From Streptomyces sp. NBC_00154 (GTDB lineage Bacteria > Actinomycetota > Actinomycetes > Streptomycetales > Streptomycetaceae), in NCBI RefSeq assembly GCF_026342835.1, contig NZ_JAPEMI010000001.1:6640501-6704500 (forward strand): a DNA stretch of 64,000 nucleotides, read 5' to 3'. Within the stretch, counting starts at the first letter, position 1. Each line of letters begins with the position of its first letter. The notes below the pieces were generated by a model, which was not told the DNA's origin, searched no databases, and saw only the letters and a program-made list of their open reading frames with translations. Made by a program: the position numbers and the translations under genes. Shown piece by piece: positions 1 to 8,976 of this stretch.

Positions 1-224
1 GGTCGTGCACGGGTCGTCGCCGCACAAGAGATTCTCGATCGGGCCGGTAGCTGAACGGGGTCCCCTGGTCCGCCGGGTCGACTCCGCCCGAAGCTGTGCG
101 TGGCCACGGTCAGGTCGTGCGGGTCTGCCTGATCGAGGATGTGAGAGGGAGCGGCTGTCCGGGCGAGCACCGTATGACTGCGGCGAACGGACGGCCTGCT
201 CGGAAGGGAAGTTGGAGTGGGGCT

Positions 225-239
225 GTCCTGAGTCAGGAC
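225..239 (-). terminator. Hairpin overlapping the stop codon of the FUSC gene
   Basis: Perfect inverted repeat GTCCTGA / TCAGGAC with a 1-base loop. The TGA stop of the minus-strand FUSC gene lies inside the arm. There is no U-tract, as is usual in Streptomyces. The remaining 1-224 shows no convincing gene on either strand. Confidence 0.4.
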
Positions 240-2524
240 GGACTGCCCGGCCTCGCCGCAGCTGTCAGGATCGGCTGGAGGCGGCGGGCGGCGTTGAGGT
301 GGTCGGCGGTCCAGATGATGCGGACGGCTGTGGCTATGGCCAGCCCGTTTTCGTCACGAAGGTCGTGGCGGAGGGAGTCGACCAGGCGAGCCTCGGCGGC
401 AGGATTGCGGGGCAGCGGATCCGGGAGCGAGGTGTGCCGGCCGAGGCCGGTCGCCAGGTCGCGGTACCAGCTGGACACTCGACCTGCGGCGTCCATTAGT
501 ACGAGGCGGGCTTCGGCCCGGTCGGCTTCGATGTGCTGTTCGCTGCCGCGTTGCCATAGTCCAAGCACGGCGTCGGCGGCGAGGCGCAGTCCGACGACGC
601 CGGTGACCAGGGAGGTCATGTCCGCCAGCGGCATACGTTTCGGACCGCGTTCGGCCAGGTAGCTGCGGAAGGCGTCGTCGAGTCTTCGTGCGGCGGCGGC
701 AGCCTGGCGTCTCTCCTGCAGTGGAGCGTCGGCTGGTGCGGGCCCGGTGCTGCAGCGGCTGACCGCGTAATCCACCGCCCCGGCCAGATAGCGGGCGCTG
801 TCCGTGTACGCCTCGGCGAGGGCCTGGTTGACGGCTGCGGCGGCTCCGCGAGGCCAGAAGAACAGGCCCACCAGGACGCTTACCGCGCAGCCGATGCCGA
901 TGTCCTGGATCCGCAGCAGTGCGATGTGCCAGTCCGGGTTCTGGTCGATGTTGAACATGATCACCAAGGTGATGGTGAAAGCCGCCTGGCCGGCGGCGAA
1001 GGAAATGGCTGAGGGGGCGATGCCGGCGATCAGTACGGCGAGTGGCAGCAGCAACCAGAGCAGGGTGCCGTGGTGGCCGATGAGATGCAGCAATCCGGCC
1101 CCGATGAGCGAACCCGCGATCGTGCCGCCCAGGGCGCGGACCGCGTTCTGCCCGGTGTTGAGCGCGTTCGAGCGCAGCACGGAGAGGGTCCCCAGGAGTA
1201 CCCAGAACGAGTGCTGAACGCTCGTCAGGTCAGCGAGGGCAACCGCGATGCCCAGGCCGACCGCTCCGCGGAGGCTGTTGTGCAGCCAGACCGAGTTCGG
1301 CCGGAGATGGGCGGCTGCCCGCTCGCGGGCCGAGGCCAGCGGTCGAGTCAGGGCGCCGGGCTCGCGGCCGAGCAGCCGATCCCGCCAGCTGCGTCGTTGG
1401 GCCGCCGCTGCCAGGTCCACGTTGTCTGCGATCTGAAGGGTTGCGAAACCCAGTTCCTGGGCGCGGAATGACAGGTCCAGGGTTTCGATGAAGGCGCGGG
1501 GCTCCCACTCCGTGCCAGCCCCGGGCGGGTGCATGGGCAGCCGGGTGGTCGCGCTGCGTTCCATGGCGGTCATGGCCTCGTGCAGGTCGACCGAGGCGGT
1601 TCGAAGCGCGTCGGGTGCGCCGTACGGTGCGTCGAGCAGGTCGGCCGCCTGGTCCAGGACCGCGGCGGCATCCTGTCGAACGGCGTGTGCCTCGGGATCG
1701 CAGGTCGGGCGGCCGCTGTGCGGGGGACTGCTGTCGGCCACGATGGTGCTCAGCCAGGTGAGTTCGTCGACCAGGCGGACCAGGGCGCGGGAGCTGGTGG
1801 ACAGTCCGGTGGGCCGGTAGGGAGTGGCGTCGAAGGCAGTACGGAGGTCGGATGCCGCTGCAACGGCCTGATCGGCGGTGTCCTTGCACTGCCGGGCGCT
1901 CGGTGCGTCAGGCTCTCCGGTCAGCCGGTAGGCGTCGGCGCGTAGTTGTGCTGCGGCGGTCCGGCAGACACGGGCGGCATGCGGACCGAGCGGGTCGGTG
2001 GCGGGCCGGGGCCACAAGAGAGAGATCGCGAGTATGGCGCCGGCCGCCGCAAGACCCGCTCCAGCGAGTCGGTCGGGCAGCTGGGACAGTGGTGCGGGCG
2101 AGGCCACCGGCAGGACGAAGGCCAACAGCAGAGCGGTGGTCGCCTCCGCGAGGACGGAGCTGACCACGCCGGAGAAGAGCACCAGGAAGCCGACCACGAC
2201 GGTGATGGTGACCGCGAGCCAGGTCGTGCGGGCCACGAGCGTGCTCAGGCAGATGAGCACCGCCCAGGCCAACGCGAGCCCCAAGTGAGCGCGCAGCCGC
2301 TGCACCATCGGGCCGGTGAACTCCACCAGCAGCAGCATCGAGAACGAGCCGAAGGCTGCGAAGGTCGCCATCGTCGGGGAGTGGAGCACCTGGCTGCAGA
2401 ATGCGAACAGCGCGGGCATCACCAGTGCAGTGCGTGCGGCCCGGCGGGTCGCAGCCAACTCCGGATCATGGGTACGCAACCACGCAAGGGGCCACCCGAG
2501 TCGGATGTGGCCAGGTGTCTGCAT
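233..2524 (-). CDS. FUSC-family membrane protein (fusaric acid/aromatic acid exporter-like)
   Basis: A 763-residue membrane protein with two sets of hydrophobic helices (about residues 25-180 and 420-560), each followed by a soluble region. This is the layout of the FUSC/YccS/AaeB superfamily, which is linked to export of aromatic acids and other toxic compounds. An arginine-rich segment (LRAHLGL) follows the first helices, and the second half repeats the pattern with LRGAVGLGIAVALADL. I use the ATG at 2524, 11 bases after a GGAGG; a GTG at 2536 is in frame but sits almost on that Shine-Dalgarno sequence. It stands alone, downstream of a TetR remnant that may once have regulated it. The substrate is unknown. 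Confidence 0.75.
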   Translation of the reverse strand: MQTPGHIRLGWPLAWLRTHDPELAATRRAARTALVMPALFAFCSQVLHSPTMATFAAFGSFSMLLLVEFTGPMVQRLRAHLGLALAWAVLICLSTLVARTTWLAVTITVVVGFLVLFSGVVSSVLAEATTALLLAFVLPVASPAPLSQLPDRLAGAGLAAAGAILAISLLWPRPATDPLGPHAARVCRTAAAQLRADAYRLTGEPDAPSARQCKDTADQAVAAASDLRTAFDATPYRPTGLSTSSRALVRLVDELTWLSTIVADSSPPHSGRPTCDPEAHAVRQDAAAVLDQAADLLDAPYGAPDALRTASVDLHEAMTAMERSATTRLPMHPPGAGTEWEPRAFIETLDLSFRAQELGFATLQIADNVDLAAAAQRRSWRDRLLGREPGALTRPLASARERAAAHLRPNSVWLHNSLRGAVGLGIAVALADLTSVQHSFWVLLGTLSVLRSNALNTGQNAVRALGGTIAGSLIGAGLLHLIGHHGTLLWLLLPLAVLIAGIAPSAISFAAGQAAFTITLVIMFNIDQNPDWHIALLRIQDIGIGCAVSVLVGLFFWPRGAAAAVNQALAEAYTDSARYLAGAVDYAVSRCSTGPAPADAPLQERRQAAAAARRLDDAFRSYLAERGPKRMPLADMTSLVTGVVGLRLAADAVLGLWQRGSEQHIEADRAEARLVLMDAAGRVSSWYRDLATGLGRHTSLPDPLPRNPAAEARLVDSLRHDLRDENGLAIATAVRIIWTADHLNAARRLQPILTAAARPGSPS

Positions 2525-2798
2525 TCGCTCGCACACCTCCTGTCACGGGGCGCCCGCGTATCCCATCGATCGAGAGTATCTGCCCGGCCGGCCTGCCCGG
2601 CTCGGGGCTCGCGCAGCGTTGGGCGACGCTCCACAACAGGTCCGCGCGTGTCCATCCACTCGCGGTTCGGCCACCGGCCTGCCGCCGGGCGGGTGCACAT
2701 CCGGCCGCGACAGGCTGCGGTCGCCCGCGTGGTGGCCGACCGCAGTGCCACAAGCCCGCATCACCAATTCTGTTGACGCATGGTGAGACCACCACCAG

Positions 2799-3182
2799 CG
2801 GGGGCACGAAACGCTCTCGCCGCCGACGGGCGGCCACGAGGAGGATGCGACGCGGCTCGTGTACTTCGGGGGGTTCCTCGGCAGTTGCCGCGTAGACGTT
2901 GCTGACCGGTGACCAGGCCATGGACATGGCAATGACCATGGCCATCACGTCGAAGGGGTCTCCCTGGCGCACCAGACCGGCGGCTTGGGCTTCGGCGATG
3001 GCGCGCAGCTTGTGGTCGTCGAGGCGGTCGCACCCGTCCACCAGGTGACCGGCCGGGCCGTGCTCCAGGCTCGCCCAGGTGGCCAGCCGGATGAGGTCGG
3101 GGCGGCGGAGGTACTCGTCGTAGAGGCGTACCGCCCAGTCCGCGAGGTCGGTGGCGTCGATCGGGACAACGTTCGTGAACGT
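2799..3182 (-). pseudogene. TetR-family regulator remnant (ligand-binding half only)
   Basis: About 128 codons read as the C-terminal domain of a TetR regulator: VPIDATDLADWAVRLYDEYL, then RPDLIRLATWASLEHG, then a GLVRQGDPFDVMAMVIAMSM helix, ending near RRERFVPP. The frame stays open beyond this end but no longer resembles the family. The N-terminal helix-turn-helix (about 60-70 residues) is missing; upstream of 3182 no frame encodes one and there is no credible start. I read it as a decayed regulator truncated at its 5' end. The junction is not marked by a visible mobile element. The neighbouring FUSC exporter is a plausible former target. Confidence 0.65.
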
Positions 3183-3327
3183 CGGCCGGGGCGGTGGAGG
3201 TCGATGCCCGCGCGCGAGAGCGGGCACACCGCAAGCCGCTCGCTGCGGGACTGATCGGGAGCTCGACAGCGAAGGGAACTCCCCGGCTCAGCCCACCCGG
3301 TCCTCGTCCCTCAGGTCAAGGATCAAG

Positions 3328-4233
3328 TCAGACCCTCGTTCCGGTCGGCAGGACGGCACGGGCGATGCCGGTGAGGTTCCCCTGCAGGACAAGGATCTCC
3401 CTCCGGTTCGATCCATCGAGGTCGGCCGCGTAGACGTTCCCGGCCAGGTCGGTCACGTACATGCGGCCGTCGTCCGGATCGAGGGCGAGGCCGATGCCTT
3501 CCATCAGGTGGGTCAACAGGATCTCGGGCGTCCGCCGCCCGTCCGGCGGGTCCATCGGCGAGCGGTTCACGCTGTTGCCCCGCGGCGGGTCCCCGCGATC
3601 CGTCCAGTACAGCGTGCGCTCCGTGAGGTCGAGCGCGAGGTCGATCGGCTCCGGCAGCCCCTCGAACAGCACCTCGATGTCGCCGCGCTCGGCCGCTCTC
3701 TCCCCGGCGGGCAGGTCGACTCCGGCCCGTAGGATCTTTCCGAGCCCCGCGTCACTCGGGCCCTTCTGCGTCCAGTAGAGGTGTCCGCCCATGGGGTCGA
3801 CGGCGACTCCCACGCACCATCTGGTTTGGTCGCGACGGTCGTCCTCGCCCTGACCCGTCTGCACGAGGGTTTCGACGTTCGAGCCGTCGAGGTCGCAGCG
3901 CATCACGCGCATGCCCTCACGATCACCCCAGTACAGTTTCCGGCCGGCGGCCTCCAAGTGGAGTTGCTTCGGCGTGTACGTGACACCCCTGGGGACGATC
4001 GTCGTCCGGTTGCCTCCGTCCAGGTCCACGCGTTCGATCGAGCCGTCGTTCTCCGGTGGAAGGCCCATGTTCGTCCAGTAGATGTGCCCGTCCATGACAT
4101 CGACGGCGACTCCGTCGGGGACCCTGCACCCGGTGACAACGACCTTCTTGTCGGAACCGTCGGGGTTCACGGAGAACAGCCGACCGCCACTGCTGGCCTC
4201 GAGCACGAACAGTCTCTCCTGGCGCCGCGTCAC
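3328..4233 (-). CDS. YWTD-repeat beta-propeller protein (LDL-receptor class B-like)
   Basis: A 301-residue protein with no signal peptide, built from about six repeats carrying YWTN, YWGD, YWTQ, YWTD and the weaker MYVTD. Each repeat has an upstream LDG or LDGSN turn; this is the low-density-lipoprotein-receptor YWTD propeller pattern. Its start ATG (4233) overlaps the stop of the dehydrogenase gene by 4 bases, so it is the last gene of the five-gene CoA-ester operon. Propellers of this shape in bacteria include SMP-30-like lactonases and binding proteins, so a hydrolase or scaffold role is possible. No catalytic residues can be assigned with confidence. Confidence 0.75.
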   Translation of the reverse strand: MTRRQERLFVLEASSGGRLFSVNPDGSDKKVVVTGCRVPDGVAVDVMDGHIYWTNMGLPPENDGSIERVDLDGGNRTTIVPRGVTYTPKQLHLEAAGRKLYWGDREGMRVMRCDLDGSNVETLVQTGQGEDDRRDQTRWCVGVAVDPMGGHLYWTQKGPSDAGLGKILRAGVDLPAGERAAERGDIEVLFEGLPEPIDLALDLTERTLYWTDRGDPPRGNSVNRSPMDPPDGRRTPEILLTHLMEGIGLALDPDDGRMYVTDLAGNVYAADLDGSNRREILVLQGNLTGIARAVLPTGTRV

Positions 4234-5216
4234 GGTCCCTCCCTTGCCGGGCGACCGGCTGCGGCACTCGGGCCGGACGGGTCGTACTCGGCACGCACGG
4301 CCAGCAGGGCCGAGAGCATCGCGTCGCGCCGAGCGGCCAGTTCATCGACCGAGCGGCCGCCGGCCTCCTCCAGGACGCCGCCCACGATCTTCTCCATGAG
4401 CTCGGGCGTGAACTCGGGCGTGCCCAGTTCCTGCCAGGACGCCACCATCCGCGGCATGAGGGTGTCCATGAAGTGCTGGATGCCGCCCTCTCCTCCGCCG
4501 AGATGCCACAGCAGATGGGGGCCCATGACGCCCCATCTGAGCCCCGGTCCCCAGGACACCGCGTCGTCGGAGTCCGCCACGTCGAGCACCCCCTCCTGAA
4601 CCAGGTGGACGACCTCGCGGTACAGCGCGGCCTGGATGCGGTTGGCGACGTGCCCGGGAAGCTCTTTCTTGAGGTGGATCGGCTTCTTGCCGATCGCGGC
4701 GTAGAACGACATGGCGTCCCGGATCGTCTCCGGGGCGGTCTTCGTACCGCCGACGACCTCGACCAGCGGGACGATGTGCGGGGGGTTGAAGGGATGACCG
4801 ATGACGGTCCGCTGCGGACGCCGGCACTCGGCCTGGATGACGCTCATCGTGATGCCCGACGAACTCGACGCGATGATCGCGTCCGGCGGCGTGGCGTCGT
4901 CGATGTCGGCGAACAGCCGGACCTTGAGCTCCGGGCGCTCCGGCGCGTTCTCCTGTACGAAATCGGCGTCCGCGAGGGCCTGACGCAGGTCCGCGGTGAA
5001 GCTCAGGCGATCGGGCGAGGCTCCGGGCGAGAGCCCGATCGAGGCCGCCGCGTCCCATGCCGCCTCCACGTACGAACGCAGTGCCGCCTCCGCGGTGGCG
5101 GCGGGGTCGGTCGCCGTGACGTCGAAACCTCGGACGAGATAGTGCGTCGCCCAGCTCGCACCGATGGTGCCGGTGCCGACGATCGCCACGCGGTGGACGG
5201 GTCTGTGCGCATTCAT
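4230..5216 (-). CDS. 3-hydroxyacyl-CoA dehydrogenase family protein (L-carnitine/L-gulonate dehydrogenase-like)
   Basis: A 328-residue NAD-dependent dehydrogenase. The Rossmann fold starts with VAIVGTGTIGASWATHYL (GxGxxG), followed by the SSSSGI and GHPFNPPHIVPLVEVVGG motifs of the 3-hydroxyacyl-CoA dehydrogenase N-terminal domain and a helical C-terminal domain with the GPGLRWGVMGP signature. This single-domain form, with that C-terminal signature, is typical of L-carnitine 3-dehydrogenase and L-gulonate 3-dehydrogenase as well as short hydroxyacyl-CoA dehydrogenases. I chose the ATG at 5216 because AGGAG lies 9 bases upstream; an in-frame start at 5276 lacks this. It probably oxidises the hydroxy intermediate made by the upstream hydratase. 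The substrate is not determined. Confidence 0.8.
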   Translation of the reverse strand: MNAHRPVHRVAIVGTGTIGASWATHYLVRGFDVTATDPAATAEAALRSYVEAAWDAAASIGLSPGASPDRLSFTADLRQALADADFVQENAPERPELKVRLFADIDDATPPDAIIASSSSGITMSVIQAECRRPQRTVIGHPFNPPHIVPLVEVVGGTKTAPETIRDAMSFYAAIGKKPIHLKKELPGHVANRIQAALYREVVHLVQEGVLDVADSDDAVSWGPGLRWGVMGPHLLWHLGGGEGGIQHFMDTLMPRMVASWQELGTPEFTPELMEKIVGGVLEEAGGRSVDELAARRDAMLSALLAVRAEYDPSGPSAAAGRPAREGP

Positions 5217-5275
5217 GGCTGGCTCACTGCTCCTGGGAGTCGGACGCGGGCTGTGGGGGAGGTAGGTGGCCGGCA

Positions 5276-6058
5276 TCAGCGGCCGTGCCAGACAGGGGCG
5301 CGCTTCTCGGCGAACGCCCGTGCGCCCTCCTGCGCGTCCTCGCTGGAGAACAGCCCGCTCGTGAGCTCGTCCTGGCGTGTGAAGGCGTCACTCTCGTTCA
5401 GTCCCTGCGTTTCACGCAGGACCTCCTTGACGGCCGCCAGCGCCAGCGGCGCGTTCCGCGCCACGCGCCCCGCCAGCTCGTGGGCCACGTCCAGCGCGGC
5501 GCCGGGTGAGGTCAGCTCATTGACGAGGCCGTACTCCTTGCCTTCGGCTGCGGTCAGCGGCTCGCCCGTGAGCAGTACGCGCGCGGCTACGTGGTACGGA
5601 AGGCGGCGCGGCAGCCTGACCAGTCCGCCCGCCGCCGCCACGAGACCGCGCGTGACCTCGGGAAGCCCGAACCGGGCGTCTTCCGCGGCCACGATCAGGT
5701 CGCAGGCGAGCACCATCTCGAAGCCGCCGCCGAGCGCCCAGCCCTCGACCGCGGCGATCAACGGCTTGCGCACCGCCGTGCCGGTGAGCCCGCCGAAACC
5801 CCGGCCGGGGAGCACCGGCAGCTCACCTTTGGCGAATGCCTTCAGGTCCATGCCCGCGCTGAACACCCCGCCCGCGCCCGTGAGTACGCCGACCGACAGC
5901 TCCGGGTCCGCGTCGAGCAGATCCAAAGCCGCGGCGAGCCGTACCGCGACCTCGTGGTCCACGGCGTTCTTCTGCGCCGGGCGGTTGAGGGTGATGGTCA
6001 GCACGCCGCCGCGGCGCTCGTGGAGCACGATGTCGCGCGCTTCGGATGCCGTGCTCAT
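5276..6058 (-). CDS. Enoyl-CoA hydratase/isomerase (crotonase family)
   Basis: A 260-residue crotonase. The oxyanion-hole segments FSAGMDLKA and GWALGGGFEMVLACD are present. Both glutamates used for hydration are visible, one in GGGFE and one in FGLPEVTRG, so it should be an active hydratase and not only an isomerase. The length is normal. The start overlaps the CoA-transferase stop by 4 bases. Its position between a CoA-transferase and a hydroxyacyl dehydrogenase suggests it hydrates the enoyl-CoA produced by the acyl-CoA dehydrogenase. CaiD (carnitinyl-CoA dehydratase) is a relative with a similar operon setting, but carnitine is only one candidate substrate. Confidence 0.85.
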   Translation of the reverse strand: MSTASEARDIVLHERRGGVLTITLNRPAQKNAVDHEVAVRLAAALDLLDADPELSVGVLTGAGGVFSAGMDLKAFAKGELPVLPGRGFGGLTGTAVRKPLIAAVEGWALGGGFEMVLACDLIVAAEDARFGLPEVTRGLVAAAGGLVRLPRRLPYHVAARVLLTGEPLTAAEGKEYGLVNELTSPGAALDVAHELAGRVARNAPLALAAVKEVLRETQGLNESDAFTRQDELTSGLFSSEDAQEGARAFAEKRAPVWHGR

Positions 6059-7287
6059 GGCGACGCCTCGCCTTCCGTCGTGCCGGGGATCGTTCCCTGG
6101 GCCCGCAGCTCGGCGATCTCGGCGAGACCGAATCCCAACTCGGCGAGGATCTCGTCGTTGTGCTCGCCCAGGTCCGGCGCTCGCTTCGCCGGTACCTTCG
6201 GCACCCCTCGGAGGTTGACCGGACTGCTGATGGTTTCCTCCAGCCCGCTGACTCCTTCCAGCGGCACCACGATGTCGTTCGCGCGCAACTGCGGGTCCTG
6301 CGCGGCCTGCTCCGGCGTCTGAATGAGGCTGTAGGTGACGCGTTCCCTGCCCAGGGCGTCCTTCCAGTGAGCGAAGGGCTGCGTGCGGAACTCGGCGTCG
6401 AGCAGCTCGCTCAGCGCGGCGGAGTTCCTGACGAAGCCCTCGACGTCCGCGAAACGGGGATCATCGAGCAGCTCGGGGTGCCCGATGGCCCGCGTCAGTC
6501 CCGGCCAGTGCGGGGGTGAGGCGACCAGCATGAACCACTCGCCGTCCGCGGTCCGGTAAGGGTTGATCAGCGGGTTCGCCGGCGCCTTCCGGTCGTGCAG
6601 CTCGAACGGCGTGCCGCCGGCGAGCGCGCCGGCCACAAGCGTTCCCGTCGCCCAGACGCCCGCGGCGAGCAGCGACGTCCCGACACTGGCTCCTTGTCCC
6701 GTGCGCTCACGGCGGTACAGGGCGGTCACGATCGCCGCGTAGATCGCGATCGCCGACATGTAGTCGCCGCTGCCCCAGACCGGCACCGTCGGCGGGGCTC
6801 CCGCGTCCCGGGTGGAGGCCAGCAGTCCGCTCCGCGACCAGGCGGCGGTCAGGTCGAAGCCCGGCTGCCCGGCGTCGGGGCCGGCGTCCCCGAAGCCTGT
6901 GATGTCGGCGTAGACGACCCGCGGATTCCAGCCCGCGACCTCCTCGTAGCCAAGGTGCAGCTTCTCGCGTGTGCCGTGAGGGAAGTTGGTGATCACGACG
7001 TCGGCCCACTCGACGAGGCGCTTGAGGATCGCGGTTGCCGCAGGTGACTTCAGGTCGATCACCATGCCGCGCTTGTTGCGGTTGGCGAGGTGCCAGCTGT
7101 AGTTGGCCTGCGCCCGGGGACTCGGCGGCACGGAGCCCAGCCGCCGTTGGGGGTCGCCCTGTCCCGGCGGCTCGATCTTGATGACGTCCGCTCCGAAGTC
7201 GGAGAGCACGGTGGCCGCGGCCGGTCCCGCGATGAAGCTCGACGCGTCGAGGACCTTCAGGCCGGTGAAGACGGATTCGCTGGTCAT
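6055..7287 (-). CDS. CaiB/BaiF family (class III) CoA-transferase
   Basis: A 410-residue class III CoA-transferase. It opens with GLKVLDASSFIAGPAAATVL and DFGADVIKIEPP, the usual start of the family. It carries the catalytic aspartate in QPGFDLTAAWSRSGL, equivalent to Asp169 of formyl-CoA transferase. The ATG at 7287 follows GAGGTGACGAAG; the frame is open further upstream but overlaps the dehydrogenase gene and is not coding. It sits 5 bases after the acyl-CoA dehydrogenase stop. It probably activates the free acid by moving CoA from a CoA-thioester donor, which would let the pathway run without an ATP-using ligase. Confidence 0.85.
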   Translation of the reverse strand: MTSESVFTGLKVLDASSFIAGPAAATVLSDFGADVIKIEPPGQGDPQRRLGSVPPSPRAQANYSWHLANRNKRGMVIDLKSPAATAILKRLVEWADVVITNFPHGTREKLHLGYEEVAGWNPRVVYADITGFGDAGPDAGQPGFDLTAAWSRSGLLASTRDAGAPPTVPVWGSGDYMSAIAIYAAIVTALYRRERTGQGASVGTSLLAAGVWATGTLVAGALAGGTPFELHDRKAPANPLINPYRTADGEWFMLVASPPHWPGLTRAIGHPELLDDPRFADVEGFVRNSAALSELLDAEFRTQPFAHWKDALGRERVTYSLIQTPEQAAQDPQLRANDIVVPLEGVSGLEETISSPVNLRGVPKVPAKRAPDLGEHNDEILAELGFGLAEIAELRAQGTIPGTTEGEASP

Positions 7288-7292
7288 CTTCG

Positions 7293-8519
7293 TCACCTCA
7301 CGAAGGCGCTCAGGCCGCCGGTCACGGCACGGCCGACGATGAGGGTCTGGATCTCCCGCGTGCCCTCGTACGAGTAGATGGCCTCGGCGTCGGCGACGAA
7401 GCGGCCGATCTTGTAGTCGAGGAGGATGCCGTTGCCGGCCAGGAGTTCCCGAGCCCACCCCACGTTCTCGCGCATCCGCACGGTGCAGTAGGCCTTCGCC
7501 AGGGCGGACTGCTCGTCCCGGTACACCCCGGCGTCCTGCAACTGGGCCAGGCGCACCATCATCCCGCACGAGGCCGTGGCATTGCCGAGCATCTTCACCA
7601 GCAGGTCCTGCACGAGCTGGAAACCCCCGATCGGGCGCCCGAACTGCTCGCGCTCCTTCGCGTACTGCAGGGCGATCTCGTAGGCGGCGAACATCACTCC
7701 CACCGCCTGCCACGCCACGCCGCTGCGCGTCTGGCGCAGGATCTTGGCGGTGTCCTTGAACGAGTTCGCGTTCTGTAGCCGGTTGGCCTCCGCCACGCGG
7801 CAGCCGTCGAGCACGATGTCGGCGTTCTGCACGATCCGCAACGCCATCTTGTTCTCGATCTTCGTCGCGGTGAACCCGGGGGTGTCCTTCTCCACGACGA
7901 AGCCCAGCACGTGCTGTGTCTCGACATCGCGGGCCCAGATGACGACCAGGTCGGCGAACGTTGCGTTTCCGATCCACCGCTTCGCGCCGTCGAGGATCCA
8001 TACGTCGCCGTCGCGGCGCGCGGTCGTCCGCAGGCCGCCGGCCACGTCGGAGCCGCCGTGCGGCTCGGTCAAGCCGAAGGCACCGATCTTCTCGAAGCGG
8101 CTCATCGCCGGCAGCCATCGCCGCTTCTGTTCGTCGGAACCGCAGGTGAGGATGGTGCCCATGGCCAGACCCGTGTGCACGCCGGCGAACGTCGCCACGG
8201 ATGTGTCGACATGCGCCAGCTCCAGCGCGATGAAGCCCGCGAGGAGGTTGCTCGGCCTGGATTCCGGGGAGTCCGGGTCGGTCCAGTCCATCAAGCCGAG
8301 CTTCCCGAAACCCTCGACCAGCTGGAAGGGGAACTCGGCCCGGGCCCAGCAGTCGTCGACGATCGGGGCGACCTGCGTGCGGAGGAACGCGCGAAGGGAC
8401 TCGACCTTCTCCCGCTCGCGGTCCGACAGCAGTTCCTCGTAGGCGTAGAAGTCGGCGGGCAGCAGCCCTTTGTCCAGGCTGGGACCGGACGGTGTCGGCA
8501 GAGCCGTTGTGCCGCTCAT
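7293..8519 (-). CDS. Acyl-CoA dehydrogenase (glutaryl-CoA dehydrogenase-like)
   Basis: A 408-residue FAD-dependent acyl-CoA dehydrogenase. FAD and substrate motifs include GAFGLTEPHGGSDVAGGL and WILDGAKRWIGNATFADL. The catalytic base is probably the glutamate in IYSYEGTREIQTLIVGRAVTG, the same position and context as in glutaryl-CoA and short-branched acyl-CoA dehydrogenases. I chose the ATG at 8519, 6 bases after GAGGGAGA. It is the first gene of the minus-strand CoA operon and is preceded by a long imperfect palindrome (8594-8630) that may be its operator. It would introduce the alpha,beta double bond used by the hydratase encoded two genes downstream. Confidence 0.85.
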   Translation of the reverse strand: MSGTTALPTPSGPSLDKGLLPADFYAYEELLSDREREKVESLRAFLRTQVAPIVDDCWARAEFPFQLVEGFGKLGLMDWTDPDSPESRPSNLLAGFIALELAHVDTSVATFAGVHTGLAMGTILTCGSDEQKRRWLPAMSRFEKIGAFGLTEPHGGSDVAGGLRTTARRDGDVWILDGAKRWIGNATFADLVVIWARDVETQHVLGFVVEKDTPGFTATKIENKMALRIVQNADIVLDGCRVAEANRLQNANSFKDTAKILRQTRSGVAWQAVGVMFAAYEIALQYAKEREQFGRPIGGFQLVQDLLVKMLGNATASCGMMVRLAQLQDAGVYRDEQSALAKAYCTVRMRENVGWARELLAGNGILLDYKIGRFVADAEAIYSYEGTREIQTLIVGRAVTGGLSAFVR

Positions 8520-8593
8520 GGCAATCTCCCTCAAGCGCTGTGGGGTGGGGCCCGGGGATCCGCGCCCGTCAGCGCTCTCCGCGCCCGGCTTTT

Positions 8594-8630
8594 CGGTTCT
8601 CGGACGCGATTAAACGCGGATCCGGAACCG
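8594..8630 (-). promoter_or_regulatory. 37-base imperfect palindrome, candidate operator/promoter of the acyl-CoA operon
   Basis: The outer arms CGGTTC / GAACCG and inner blocks GGACGCG / CGCG-GATCC form a dyad about 75 bases upstream of the acyl-CoA dehydrogenase start. On the minus strand its centre reads TTTAAT, a reasonable -10 hexamer, but there is no good -35 at the right distance. A repressor or activator bound here would control the operon directly. Confidence 0.4.
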
Positions 8631-8976
8631 GTCCCCCGGACCCGCGCCGCCCACGGGTGCCGTGTCGCCGCGGACCACCCCAGTGGCCCGTAGCCGCCCG
8701 TGCGCGAGAGGTGGGGCAGGACTGCGAGGGCTGAGAGAACGTCATTTCAGTGGTGGATGCCCCGCACCCGGCGGCATCTCGCAGGCGATCGCGCCGCGGG
8801 CCGGGTGCGCGCCGAAGCGGCGGTGGGCAATGCCGGCGACGGCCTCGATCCACTCATGTCCGGTGCTAGCGTCAGGGAGAAGTTCCGGGACACGGGGGAA
8901 CCGAATGCAGGAACTGAATCGGCTCACCACACTGCGGCGGTGAATCGTCCAGTACGAGCAGGGCGCGCGCGAACGC
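8631..8976. other. Gene-free stretch
   Basis: No frame on either strand reads like a protein. The only gene-like signal is on the plus strand near 8870-8904, where a TAGCGT hexamer and a GGGGGAA Shine-Dalgarno lead into an ATG at 8905. That frame stops after 12 codons (MQELNRLTTLRR). It could be a leader peptide or the 5' stub of a lost gene; nothing follows it. Confidence 0.3.

Noticed and set aside
8905-8943. 12-codon frame with good start signals
   Set aside because: Too short to call a gene and no downstream gene for a leader peptide to control; noted only in the gene-free region.
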